From: Gadus chalcogrammus
Taxonomy: Eukaryota > Chordata > Actinopteri > Gadiformes > Gadidae
NCBI RefSeq assembly: GCF_026213295.1
Contig: NC_079422.1
Span: 18,682,512-18,746,511, forward strand
Direction of reading: 5' to 3'
DNA: 64,000 bases
Shown: positions 34,789 through 54,860 of the stretch, one piece after another
Position numbering within the stretch: the stretch's first letter is position 1
How the letters are laid out: every line of letters starts with the position of its first letter
Program-made: the position numbers and the translations under genes
The notes under the pieces: generated by a model
What the model was told of the DNA's origin: nothing
Database searches by the model: none
The model's input: the letters and a program-made list of their open reading frames with translations, nothing else

Positions 34789-36719
34789 TATTGCTTTTCA
34801 TGGTATACATTATGTAATTTTAATGTTTAATCAAAGTGATTTGGCAACAGCAGCACAAGTCTTCTAGGTGGATACTTCGTAGCCAATGGATTTAGTGTGA
34901 AAGGACAACAGCAGGAGCCTTAAGAAATAACCCTGCGGGACACCAAAGTTAACCAGAGAGTGCATCAGTAATTAAAGCTGTGTGCGTGTTTACAGAACCC
35001 TCCCTGTGATGTGGAGCAGCTAATCTCAAGAACACTGTCGGATGTTCGCAGTGGGGTGGGACTCTCGTTCACCAAGCACAAGAGGTTCGGGGACGACTTG
35101 GGTAGCGAAGCATGGGACCACGTGTTCACACTGGACCTTCTGTGCCAACACAAGAAGTGGACCTGGACCTACGAGAAAGTATTGGGGTGAGTAAAGACAT
35201 ATCGTTCAACATTATAGGGCAATTTCAAGAGAATCGACCGAGTTATTTACAACAAAACCTGAAAAGGAGTGCCCTGATCGTAGTGTTTGTTTGCAGAGAG
35301 GAGCTATGGCCGCTGATGAACGGTTGGGTGACTCAACCCACTGATCAACCAAAGCTCATATCTGATATCACTGTCTCCACTGTCCTCCGACTCATAGGTC
35401 AGTTCTACCTTTCTTTTTTAATCCACTGTGTTTTTCTGTTAGCTGGCATAACATTTAAAGTGTACCATTTGTAGTTTGGTAAATGACGAGTTTAGGCTCA
35501 TCAGCGTAAAACGATCGTCACCAAGTCTGCGTCGTTGTCTCTTTCTCCGTACAGGAAGATTAACCCAACAAGGAGTCAAAGAAAAAAGTGTTCCATCTGT
35601 GATGACCGTCATCAGTGTCATCAGTACGTTTGTGAGACACTGCAACGCTGAAGGTACATCAAACTATTTAATCTAGCCCTGTCCCTTGCCAGTATTTGGC
35701 TTTGGGTCCAAATACCTAAAAGGGTTAACTGAGAACATAACTCTGACATTAATGGGTGATTACAAACTGTGGCTCCCCTTTGGTTAAAATGTAATCTCTG
35801 CAGAGAATTGGCATCGGTGTCAGATGCACACGGGGCACTCGCACTCCTCTCAGTTGTAGTGGTACAGTATTTTAGGACTACGTCACTGGGGCGTGAGGGA
35901 TAGCTGGATTAAATTTGAGATCCAGAGCGTAATCTTAAACTTGGTACGCCCTTGTTCCAGAAACAAAGAAATATAAACCTCTGATAATAACACACTTGCA
36001 TATGTTTTGCAATCGTCCAATTTGCCGTGAACTATTCCATCCACGCCCGGTTGCTATTGCTGGTACGTTCTTTACTAATGGCTTTAGTTTTATATTTTAT
36101 CAAATACCCTTTGATAGTTCACAATGTCCTCCATATCAAATCTAAAATTGACCTAGACTAACACATAGAATAATTGAGACTAAGGGCGCATTCACACTAC
36201 CTCCATCGTCAACGGATATCATTGACTTTGCATGGGACGCTCTCGAAATGCATTGTGGGTCCATACATTGCCTCGGCCCCGTGCCTTGCGTCAAAAAGTT
36301 TAACTTTTCAGGCAGCGACGGATCCGTCTGCCAATCAGATCGCGTTATGCAAATATACGCAAATACACTGTCCAATGAAATCACCTTTGTAATACAACCC
36401 GGGAAAACGCATGAATACGTCAAAAAGCCCCCATCCATCGACAGACGCATGTAGTTTGAATGCGGCGTAATGCATGAATTAATAATGAACGGAGACGTGC
36501 TATGATTGCCTCAACCGTACAGGGGTGCCCTGGGAGGTCCAGCTGGCGGCCGTCTACTGCCTCTACGACCTGTCTCCGAGCCACCCGAAGCAAGCGCTGG
36601 ACGCCCTGGCAGCGTGGAGAGGAGACACAGCCCACAGCGTCCCACCGTCGGTCACCAGCTGCATCAATCAGATAGCGTCTGTCTGCAGACAGGTCCACAG
36701 CTTAAAGAACGGAGAATAA
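26075..36719 (+). CDS. ice1: ICE1, little elongation complex subunit 1 (22 coding exons)
   Basis: Large nuclear scaffold of the little elongation complex (ICE1, ICE2, ELL, ZC3H8), which supports Pol II transcription of snRNA genes; human ICE1 has also been linked to nonsense-mediated decay. Exons, all in phase: 26075-26164, 26423-26481, 26806-26840, 27035-27053, 27182-27293, 27565-27641, 27735-27772, 27878-27960, 28184-28260, 28426-28463, 28559-28641, 28769-28805, 29093-29149, 29238-29321, 29503-29966, 30086-33334, 33718-33886, 34038-34198, 34996-35186, 35297-35397, 35555-35653, 36523-36719. Total 1,839 residues, against about 2,270 in human. The start MMPGET matches human ICE1. Residues about 30-270 form a coiled coil, followed by the conserved [10 protein letters not shown] block, a disordered Ser/Thr-rich middle with repeats, and a conserved helical C-terminus (about 1535-1839). 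Intron 3 is of the U12 type. Confidence 0.93.
27035..27053 (+). CDS. ice1: ice1 19-nt microexon behind a U12-type AT-AC intron
   Basis: The upstream exon ends GATG at 26840, and the intron starts ATATCCTTTT, the U12 AT-AC donor consensus. A perfect-looking U12 branch site TTCCTTGAC lies at 27016-27024, 10 nt before the acceptor TTAC (27031-27034). The exon AGTTTCAAAGATCACAAAG ends at a GTATGA donor. Joining it in phase gives [19 protein letters not shown], which aligns without gaps to the human ICE1 segment starting KCDE and reaching the same Q-V. Without it the flanking exons do not join in frame. Confidence 0.9.
29638..29750 (+). repeat. ice1: 21-bp coding tandem repeat in ice1 (SPVKASS)
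   Basis: About five copies of GTGAAGGCCTCTTCTTCACCA in exon 29503-29966, giving repeated V-K-A-S-S-S-P. S-P-V-K resembles proline-directed kinase or linker-histone-like SPxK motifs; function unknown. Confidence 0.85.
30086..33334 (+). CDS. ice1: ice1 large central exon (disordered, repeat-containing)
   Basis: A 3,249-bp in-frame exon (residues about 452-1534) from acceptor TTTTAAG to donor GTGAGT; the SKW codons close it. The first third is acidic, then comes a Lys-Glu-Thr/Ile-rich repeat region (31200-32200). The last third is Ser/Pro-rich and much more G+C-rich (32340-33150), followed by the conserved [20 protein letters not shown] segment. A single giant central exon is typical of vertebrate ICE1. 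Long frames on the opposite strand are shadows. Confidence 0.93.
31298..31630 (+). repeat. ice1: 72-bp coding tandem repeat in ice1
   Basis: Copies start at 31298, 31370, 31442, 31514 and 31586 (four full, one partial), encoding 24 residues each: [20 protein letters not shown] plus TSPV. Copies are essentially identical at the DNA level. They sit inside a longer degenerate array of about 12-residue I-K-E-T-S-x-x-x-D-T units (31200-32200). Confidence 0.92.
33718..36719 (+). CDS. ice1: ice1 C-terminal conserved domain (six exons)
   Basis: Exons 33718-33886 to 36523-36719 encode a compact, well-conserved helical domain (e.g. [56 protein letters not shown]) ending NGE-stop. In human ICE1 this region has been described as a putative MIF4G-like fold used for contact with exon-junction-complex proteins; I cannot confirm the fold from sequence alone. 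It contrasts with the disordered centre and is the best identifier of the family. Confidence 0.88.
34240..34675. mobile_element. hAT-like MITE in an ice1 intron
   Basis: 436-bp element with inverted ends TAGTGCTGTCA (34240) and TGACAGCACTA (to 34675). Flanks are GTATATAT and GTATATAC, an 8-bp target duplication with one mismatch as made by hAT transposons. Sub-terminal GCGATTAA/TTAACGCG motifs are also inverted. No transposase. Confidence 0.75.
34692..34784. repeat. (TA)n microsatellite in an ice1 intron
   Basis: About 45 AT units with one AAAT interruption; a likely unwinding and slippage site. Confidence 0.9.
36184..36467. mobile_element. Harbinger-like MITE in the last ice1 intron
   Basis: Ends GGGCGCATTCACACTAC and (inverse) CGCCGCATTCAAACTAC, flanked by TAA on both sides (36181-36183 and 36468-36470). 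TWA target duplications are characteristic of PIF/Harbinger elements. Its right end is 55 bp from the last ice1 exon. Confidence 0.65.
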
Positions 36720-45679
<8,960 letters not shown>

Positions 45680-46731
45680 ACCGAGGCAGACGGCACATTA
45701 CATGGCGTGCGTAGTTTCTTTAGTTGCTTTTGAGGCGGGCTCCGTCTGAGCCGTCCGAAGTCGAGTCCATCCTTGGGTCTTATTGTAGAAAGCCTGTTAT
45801 ATTATTTTTGGTTTTTTTTATGGCGCTCTACACCACTTGAATCTCACTGGTCTCGAATGTAATTCCAAGCTCCCTTTTTCCCTTGGCCTGAAAGGTCAGT
45901 CAGTGGGAGCGCCAGGCGACAGCAAGTCCTACACGGGGAGTCAAGCCGGAACGCCAACACCCATGGTGTGGTGGTCCTTTTTGAAGTCATACCAGGGCTG
46001 GTTTGCCGTCATCATTCGGTGTAGATCGATTCGGTTATGCAGAAGCCACTTGTTTTTCGATATCTTTTTGGTGTTTTTACTTTGGTCCCAATGTACACCA
46101 GCAAGGACTTCAAAACAAAAGCTACAAAGTTGGCGGCGTGTTCGGCCTTGGTCCTCAAACCAGAGCCTTCCTACGCTCGCAACTGGCCGCTCGCTCACAT
46201 TGACAAAAAGGGACTGTGAATCTGCCTTCCCAGGTGTCCGAACCTCGTGGTCGGACATGGTTTGCGAGTATAAATATGGAACGGGTTCTCCTCACGAGGT
46301 CTTCACGACGGAACGACCAGTTTCTTGTAGTTTCGAGATGCTTTCGCAGTGTTCGAAACGTAAGTAAACTCCGGTTGTGTTTCTGAATAGGAGGAGCCTC
46401 TCTAGCGCTTTATTTTTTTTCTGCGCTGTTCTAGTGTAAAGTATGTCGGGTCTCCTGAAATAAGCTCAGATATCTGCCATGATGTGGCTTTGGGAACTAA
46501 TCGAAGCTGGACAATTCAAGTGAAGATTTTGTAGTTTCTTTTTTTTTTTTTTTGTGACCCGAATCAAAGCACTACCTTCCTACCTATGCAGCACAATGCT
46601 GACTAGGCGTTTTTCTCGCGTAGCGGCACAAAATGGACGACCTCTGAAGTGCTTAAACTGTGATGACTTGTTTGAATGTACAGCTTTTATTTTATTTTTT
46701 TGTATGTCGCTTTTGGTCATTATTATGTCTT

Positions 46732-46766
<35 letters not shown>

Positions 46767-48230
46767 ATCAACTTATGGTGCAATTTTCTGTATCACTGAG
46801 GAATTATTGTTTGTTTTTTGTGCACTATCAATATTATGCTTTATGGGCTGTAGACATTGCCACCTTACCGTTACAGTATATTGCCTTTTATTTCTGTATG
46901 TGCAATAATGACCAGATTTTATTTAATTTATTTCACATTTGAGTTTTATTTTATGGGCCATGATCGGTGCAATAGTTTTAGTCCTCCAAGGGACCCATGT
47001 CCATACCCCGGGTAGAATGAGAGCGGGCACATAGCGACAGGAATCTCATGTGCCAAAAAACCCACATTACCATGCCAACTTTTTACACCCGTGTGTGTTT
47101 TGCCATCGCACCATCACTTGAACTCATTGAACTCATTGCCAACTGCCTATCCCAAGTACCCCTGCTCCGACACTTAAACCTTTCACATGTACGTTTATTT
47201 TTTGTATCCGTTGTTGTCGTCCTTTTTGCGACATTGTTCTTTGTGCTTGTGTTCTTCCGTCCTCAATGTGACCTTTTTTCCGTGGGAGTTGCTGACCGAG
47301 GAAAAAGTGTCCCGATCATTCGTCTTCCGTTGTCATTTTGAGAGGTTTTGGTGCTACTTATCTGCCAAAGTGTCTTAGGCCTTGTACACCCGCCCCCCCT
47401 TGCCTAATGGATTTCAGTTAAACCGATGCATTTAGTCCTTTTTTTTTTTTATAACTGACCAAATTCAATAATTTTATTCCTTCAGTTTATTCCGTATATG
47501 TAGTCAGAACTGTCTATTTATTTATGTACACACTGCCTTTATTTAAAACAAACGTTTTAGCTTGGTCTTACATTTTCACAAATGGCTTTTGGTGTTGGTT
47601 TAATTCACAAATTGACTATTCTATTTTTTTTTCAGTCAGACATTCAGAATCATGTGACATTCCATTCATTTTTTTGCCCCCTCCCCCCACTGCCTGATTA
47701 CTAGATTTGCTGAATGACTTATTGAATGTGTTTAATATCTGCACCATTTCCCAGGGTTGTGTCCTCTTGCCAACATGCCTATCTAGAGAATTCACACACA
47801 ACACAAGATTAGAAACCCCTTCTTTCCCTCTGCTTCAAATGGACCTCTTTAAAGAAGGGAATGAAACGAGTTGGGAGACTTGGAGTCCTTTTTTGTTTTT
47901 TCCTTTTCTTATATATTTTTTTTTAAGGATGAGTGACTAGTGCGACGGTTGGAACAATGTAGTCAAGTTTTAACGTTTAGTGCCATAATGGACTCCACAG
48001 AAACACTGGCAACATGTTCTGCTTTCAACACAACCGGGCTGTGTTGAACATTGCAGTGCCAAGTTTCAACTGTTTTGCCATGAACCAAATCTTGAACCAG
48101 TGTCTGTCTGAACAATGTGTGGGTTTGACGTGTAAATGAGTATCATATGGATGTAAACCTTTCCTTTTTAGGCACCATTTTTATGTAATGTTTTCTATTT
48201 TTTTAATAAACATTTTAAAACGATAAGTTC
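45680..48230 (+). other. tent4a: tent4a 3' untranslated region
   Basis: About 2.5 kb of T-rich non-coding sequence ending at AATAAA (48205-48210). Contains a (GT)n run at 46739-46765 and many T-homopolymers. A long 3' UTR is usual for TENT4A. Small reading frames here are not supported as genes. Confidence 0.75.
48205..48210 (+). terminator. tent4a: tent4a poly(A) signal AATAAA
   Basis: Canonical hexamer in TTTTTTAATAAACATTTT, followed by a G/T-rich segment (CACCGTGTCTGTATCATGTC). Cleavage is expected around 48220-48235. Confidence 0.7.
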
Positions 48231-48769
48231 ACCGTGTCTGTATCATGTCTACATTTGTCGGTTAGGTTCAATCTTGTTACTCAAAGTTGAGTTTTGGCTG
48301 GGCTTCTGTTGATGTTCAAAGGGTAGGTAAAACTGTTCAGTTTGGGTCTCAGTGTGAACAGCAGAAATATCTGCATATTAACTTATGGTGAATGCACAGT
48401 GGTTTTCTATTTGTGTACCCTAGGTCAAGGGAGTGGGATTGACTACACACTCACACTTGCTCCTATGGAACCCAACTTGTTTTAGAAATGACCTTTACCA
48501 CCGTGACGCAGGTGGCTTGGATTGTGTTCTTTATTTCGTACTCGTAGGTCAAAGTTCTGCTCCCATTACTTAGCCTTTTTTAAAGGTCAATTGTCCCAAC
48601 CAAAAAATAAATTTCAGTATTTGTCATTCTTTTGGCTAGAGTCCAAGACGATTGACCTAAAACCACTGATACTTAACATAAAGTATGCAATGGCAAGACG
48701 CGTGTAAATTCACAAGGCATTCAATCATCGATAAGTTGTGACTTCCACTTTTCTAGTAAATGCTGACGG

Positions 48770-48805
48770 ATTAAGCACGATATTGGTCAAACTATCGTGC
48801 TTAAT
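48770..48805. repeat. Perfect 13-bp inverted repeat (hairpin)
   Basis: ATTAAGCACGATA, 10-nt loop TTGGTCAAAC, TATCGTGCTTAAT. Uninterrupted stem, about 560 bp after the tent4a poly(A) signal. Confidence 0.9.
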
Positions 48806-50439
48806 CAATTGGTCAATGTTTAACATGTCATAACATTATAGACCACACCATTGTATGAATCTATACTATTTTGAATATATTAAGCATGTTTTTCGGTCTA
48901 AGGCACGTGGCTCTCTGGGATATTTGGTGGATCTGAGATACAAACTCAAAACCCCATCGGTATGTTTATTTAAAGAAAATACTACTGCAACTAGGACTGC
49001 AGCCTTGGGTCTGGGTTAAAAGGTCGTACCCGGTGGTCAATAGTGATGTTTGACCGCATATAATGTTATGGTTTCGACTTTGGCAACAAGTGTATGTAGT
49101 CATGAAAGTCTCACTCAAAGGTTTTCTGAAAACCTATAGAGCCCTGTATTTATAGTCGTCAATACGTGTGCCTAATCAGTAGTTCAGTGATGCCTATTGT
49201 TATTTTTAAGTCTTCTCTCTAGTCAGGTATGGTACACATCATGCATTACTTTCAAGTCACTAGTGTTGGCCAAGCATTGTCTGAAGAGTTCATGGCAGGA
49301 ACAATATGATTTCAAACTACTCAAGGAAAAATCTGGTCACCTATGCCTGTTAAAGTTGGGGCTGTGGGATGTTTAACATTTACAAACGAAGTGTCCCGTC
49401 CAGCTAAATGTATGAACGGGGTCCTTCTGCAATGTCATTATATCCGTGTGGTTTCTAAACTGTACCATGTCAAATGTTTATCAGCCTTTTCGTTTATCAT
49501 GGCCCTACGTGTGTATCTTAAAGTAGAACCAGGCCCCATGGCCTTTAATTAAGCGTTAAAAAAAAGCTCTTTAAATAGGCAGAGGGCAGGTGTGTTACCA
49601 GCTAACCATATCAGCCAATATTAAGTTAGATTGTGCTGTACTAGTATGTGTTTAGCCTAGAATGCGAGTCATCTAATACAAACCAATGTACAAGTTGTAT
49701 CAGGAACCTGGCTTTAATTAAACCAGTGTATTTGTTTAGACATTGTGGACCCCATGTGTATGTTTGTCGGAGCCATGCGAAATACTACTCTGGTGTACAA
49801 TGAGTAATGATAGAAATTAATGAGGGTAATGCTTCTTCCAGCCAGGTGAGGGCAGTAGTGTTGCGTGTCTCTGCATGGCTACGGGAGACTCCCTCCCTTA
49901 CCCAATCTGTCTCCATCCCCTGGAAGGTTTGTATAAGGAACCAGGCTCGTTCTATTCCCGTTCAGAGATAAAGACACAAAAAAAGTGCAGAGACCCCTAT
50001 CAGCCATTTCCGTCCAGCTTGCTGAGTAAGGTGCTGAGCTAATTGAGCCGCGAGCATCGTGTCGTCATGATCTACTGTCATTGAGCTGCTGCCTTCATCC
50101 ATAATTATACTTTAGTGGCGCTCTGGCACTGGGTCGGGTTTTAGTAATATTACTAAAAGCTGTCTCTATATGTCAGAAGAGCACATTAATGTAATTACTG
50201 TGCCTGACGAGGCATTAGTGGTTTCTAGCTTCCCTGTATTGTGGATTTGGTCTAGTGTCTTTGTTGCCATATAGCGTCTTATTTGTTTCTTGGTCCAACC
50301 CATGTCAGTGTAACGAAACACGTGTATAGGATGGCTGCTAGCCGACCACAGGGTCTACACGATGGGATCTAATTCAGACAGTGGACTCATGAGAAATCCA
50401 ATTTCAGCGGCACAGCACTCCATCAGCCATCTCCAGCTT

Positions 50440-50440
<1 letters not shown>

Positions 50441-50484
<44 letters not shown>

Positions 50485-50515
50485 GCGTGTGCGTGTGCGT
50501 GCGCGCGTGCGTTTG
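50441..50515. repeat. (GT)n followed by GTGC/CGCG alternating tract
   Basis: About 20 GT units, then alternating GC/GT purine-pyrimidine sequence, with Z-DNA-forming potential. Confidence 0.85.
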
Positions 50516-52006
50516 TGTGTCAGCATCTCCACTCAGTTGAGATAGCATTTACTTAAAGAAAGGAACCATTTTTATCCTAGATTTACTGACAACAAAAATA
50601 TATAAATTCTGTTGAAGTATATATATTTTTCGACATTACTTGGAAGTCAGACCACATCCTTCCATATAAGCTTCTGTTGGTGTGAGGGAGAGTCAGGGAG
50701 ACATCAGTTTAAATTGCTTGTCACTTGACCATCAAGTCTCAGATCCTGAAGAGGGTGTGGGATATTGAGTCACTTATTTCAAAAAGTGTATTTGCCTCAT
50801 ATACGGAACCTGGGATCGCTACACAGGTTGGTAAATCAAGTAGTGTATTTTCATATTGTTTGCCGTGGGAAAGCTGATGTTTAATTCTCCCAAAGATAAC
50901 TGATGCATACACTGGACTGTATAATTTTAGGTTTAATTTAAGACTGACACTGTCTACAAATATCAGATCTGAAGACATATGCAAAGACAGGCATTGTCAG
51001 GTAAACCCAATCCACGGCTTAACAGAGATTAAAAGGATCTTGACAAGAATTTGGGAATAGCCATTTGAAAATCAGAATTTCCCTTAAAAGCAATGGATGA
51101 TGAATGCAATAATGCTGGCTGAATGGACACTCTTCAGATTTGCTGCTTTGCTAGACTTTAACTGCATTTATCCCTCACTACTCTGTCATTGTGGCCCACA
51201 CAGACTTTGTGATCAAAGCTCCAGCCTCAACATCCTAAGGACCTTTTGCACTGCTTCCTGGACCGTGGACGCAGACATCCATGGGCCAGCTCAGAGGTCA
51301 GAACACTAAGTAGATAAGATGAAGAGCCATCATGGTGTTTGGGGCACACTTTTGGATCAAAAGAAGGATCATGGAAGCTGTAACAAATGATAAGAGTAGA
51401 AAATGGCCGTCTCATTAGGCTGGTCTTAGGGCAGCACCTTGATCAAATAAAAGGATATGGACCTAGATGGAGTCTGTGTAGTGCTGTTAAAAGCACTGGT
51501 CTTTTGCGACAAAGGTACATTAAATGCATCCACTCACAAGTAGGCAGTGCTATCTACAGCAGGGGGACATTCTGAAATGTTTTAATGTGATTCAAATTTT
51601 TAGATATAACCGCTTTAACAACCAATCTAGAAATCAAATATAAAGTGATTTAGGTAGCCTGTTATAATATACATTTTTATAGATAATATATGGGTGTGTC
51701 CTGCTTATTTTGAATGGGGAAGTCCTCAATGTACATCTTTATTTGAATTTTAGTCATCTAAAACACCTTGTGATGGTCTTATAAAATATGTCATTATATA
51801 ATTCAATCTATCGCACTATTATGCAATCTTAAGCACCCTGAACTCACAAGACTCTATTTCTTAAATGTAATACTTTAATTATACTATCTGTAAACAACAA
51901 ACTAACCAGCACTTCAAAACCGTACAACCATACCCATACAAATGTTCTTTGTAACATGTAGATCAACCACAAACAAGGTCTAACAGGACAACTTGGATCT
52001 TATATC

Positions 52007-52248
52007 CAGGGCCGTTGCAACAAGTCCTGGGCCCCTATACAAGAGGTACTGATGGGCGGGGGGGGGGGGGGGGGGGGGTGGAAGGAGCAATTGTTGACGG
52101 GGGGGGGGGGGGGGCCTAGTACTATGGGCTGGTAGTTACTTTTTTTTTTTACTTTTTTTCTTTTTTATTACTTTATTGCCATGGGCCCCCCCCTGGGCTG
52201 TGGGCCCCTAGAATCGTCATCACCTTTCACCCCTTTACGACGGCCCTG
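52007..52248. mobile_element. hAT-like MITE with perfect 8-bp target duplication
   Basis: 242-bp element with ends CAGGGCCGTTG and (inverse) CAGGGCCGTCG, flanked on both sides by CTTATATC (51999-52006 and 52249-52256). CAGGG ends and 8-bp duplications are hAT hallmarks. The interior has G-runs at 52058-52078 and 52099-52114, then T-runs and a GGGCCCC pair. No transposase. Confidence 0.88.
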
Positions 52249-52256
52249 CTTATATC

Positions 52257-53196
52257 ACACTTATGCTGTCCGAGCACTTCTGAAAGAGGCATTCACAAAG
52301 CAATTGGTCACCTCACCGTTTCTGAATAATGTTCATAATACAGCCACAGAATCGATGTGTTTTTTATCCCTCTCAGACATATTCCTTCTTTTCATACTGC
52401 TTAGAAGAAGAAGAATGCTCCTTCTCTGTGGTTTTCAATCAGAAAATAAAAGCGCGCTGAGTCACACCCAGACTCGCAGGCCATTACCTCTGCCTTCAAA
52501 AGGCATGCTCACGGCAGATCTCTGTGATGCTCCGCACTCATCTCTTTCACCCCTCACCGAGTGCAGCGCAGAATCTGCCACACTCATTCGTGTTCCCATA
52601 GCGAGAGCACCAAAGAGATTCAGCATCCATCATCTTGGCAAGGGTCTGTGCCAGGTGGCTGTCCAGGGCATGGTCGACCGTTGATAGGTATGGGGTTTAG
52701 TCTGTTTTTATGACGGACATCGGACGCCTGAAGCCCATACGACGCAAAGAGGATAACATAACGTCTTACGTAAAGGAAATGGGAAAGGGTGGCGCTTTTA
52801 TTCCTTATAAGTAATTACAACCCGTATAGAATTGGAGTTGAGTCGCTAGTCCTGGGAAAAACACTTCAGACACCTGCAAGAGGTGCACACACATGCCCAC
52901 TTAGTGTAGGATGAGGCCTTTATGGTGAGCAATCGGTTTTAACTCACTAGGGGTTCCCTTTTCCTCATTTAAACACATTTTTAAGATGTGTTGAATTATC
53001 ACATATCTTTGATTTCCAATAAACTTCAAATATATGGCTGTATATTTATTATAACACACGGATGACTTCAGTTTCCATTTTCATTTAAATTAATGATGTC
53101 CTACATACATTTAAACAATAAGCAGGATATTGCATATAGTGGGGTGGTTCATTAGCTGTGACCGTTTTTATATCAAACCCTGGTTCTTATACACAC

Positions 53197-53257
<61 letters not shown>

Positions 53258-54860
53258 AACGCACAAACATGTTCACAGCAGGCCATTCAGCTCCTCAATA
53301 CTATTGTCTTTTTCCCTCTGGGAAGTTCTTTAAAAATGAACACTTAAGATGCTAAAAATAGACCAAAGTACGCTCTGCTGTTATATATGCTATACCAAGT
53401 CCCTATGCGTGAAGTAGAAATTAAACAATGTAATACTATTTACATTTTGCTCACTGGCATGTCTTCTGTGAGAATAAGAACAACAGCTTCTGAGCTATAT
53501 CAAGGTATGAATGGCAGTATCTCTAACTTCATCTAAATATTTATCATGTGATATCATTAGCTATGGTTATAATGTATTGATAACTACAGTTATGCTGGCT
53601 AACAAATGTATAATAGAGGATCATATTCTTTGTCTCTTTGAGTTTGGTTTGCTTTAAGTCTTTTCTTGTGTCTTACCAGGACAACAGTGGTTGAAACATA
53701 GATTCAAATGTGTGCAAGCAGAGGTGTTTGTGGATTATCTCTGGCACAATGTGTAGGAAGTTAAGCACATGTGATTGCTTTCTATCCACCAGAAAAAACA
53801 ACAGCTCCATTATGCAGTTTTATTAACTCTCTCTCTCACTCACTCTCACTATCTCCCTTTTTCATATGATTCTGCTGCAAATGTTGAAAAGCAATAATCC
53901 AGCTCCACGCTAAAGGCATCTGCTTCAGAATGACATAAACCCAGGAACATCTCCCCTGTGTCAGTGGCGTCGACGTGGGAAGCAGCTGCCTCCTCAAGAA
54001 GAGAATACATCAAGAGTTCAGGGGTTCACTTGAAGTAAGACTTTTGAGGTCAATCATTGAAGTACTTTCTTGTTTCTTTACCTGTGTTTGTTCCCTGATA
54101 TCTCTCTCTGTGTAAAACAGACTCACACACGCGCACACACATGCACACAAACAAACACCACAAAAAAAAAAAGTATTCCGATTATAGTGATCGCCCAGTG
54201 CTAAATGTTACAAGCTATGATTCAAACGCAGCCTTCTTTGCTACATTCCAAAAAAAATATATCTGGCTAACTAAAAACCTAAACAACACGAATGTACGCC
54301 AAAGAAACTTTGAATGGCTTTAGTAAATAAACCATTACCAAAGGCAAGTACGGTACCCTTTTAACAAATGTGAGGTTTTGACATTTTTGCAGTTTGGTAA
54401 TATATTGTAATATCTTATCTCTCTATAGGGCTTCCTGCCACACATTGTTGGCTGGTATCCGGTGCTCCTTACTCCGTCGTTTGAATTAGTGCTTGAGTTG
54501 CAAAATGGTAGCCACAGCTGGCCTGCAGCGTTCCTTAGCATCCTCCCTCCCACTCATAATTGTGGTGATCAGTGGTAGCTAGGCTGCTTTGCATATTATA
54601 TGGTGTACTATGGTGCATTATATGGTGTAAACATAGTCTTCTAATTTGATTGCTGCCTGAATGTGTGGAAAAGGTATGAACTATATTATGTAATACACAG
54701 TGTGTAAATAATGGTATAGGCTAGAATGTGATAGCACATATGGTGGGTAAATAAATCTATGGTGTAAACAGAACAGCTACCGTTGTGGTTTCAATATTTG
54801 GACCATACTTTGCGGATAGGAAAACAAAATTACTAACTAATTACTAACTGTTAAGGAACA
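52257..54860. other. Intergenic, no gene recognised
   Basis: A+T-rich sequence with a (CA)n tract at 53191-53258 and a short CT-rich patch near 53825-53850. A 167-codon frame at 52181-52684 partly overlaps the MITE and shows no protein-family features, so I do not call it. Confidence 0.5.

Larger units (their letters stand above)
48231..52006. other. Intergenic region downstream of tent4a
   Basis: No gene recognised. Holds a perfect 13-bp hairpin at 48770-48805 and a (GT)n/(GTGC)n run at 50441-50515. A stretch at about 49990-50280 looks non-repetitive and may be regulatory. Other short frames lack codon or homology support. Confidence 0.5.

Noticed and set aside
52181..52684. 167-codon + strand frame
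   Set aside because: Begins inside the hAT-like MITE, has no splice or family support and mixed composition.
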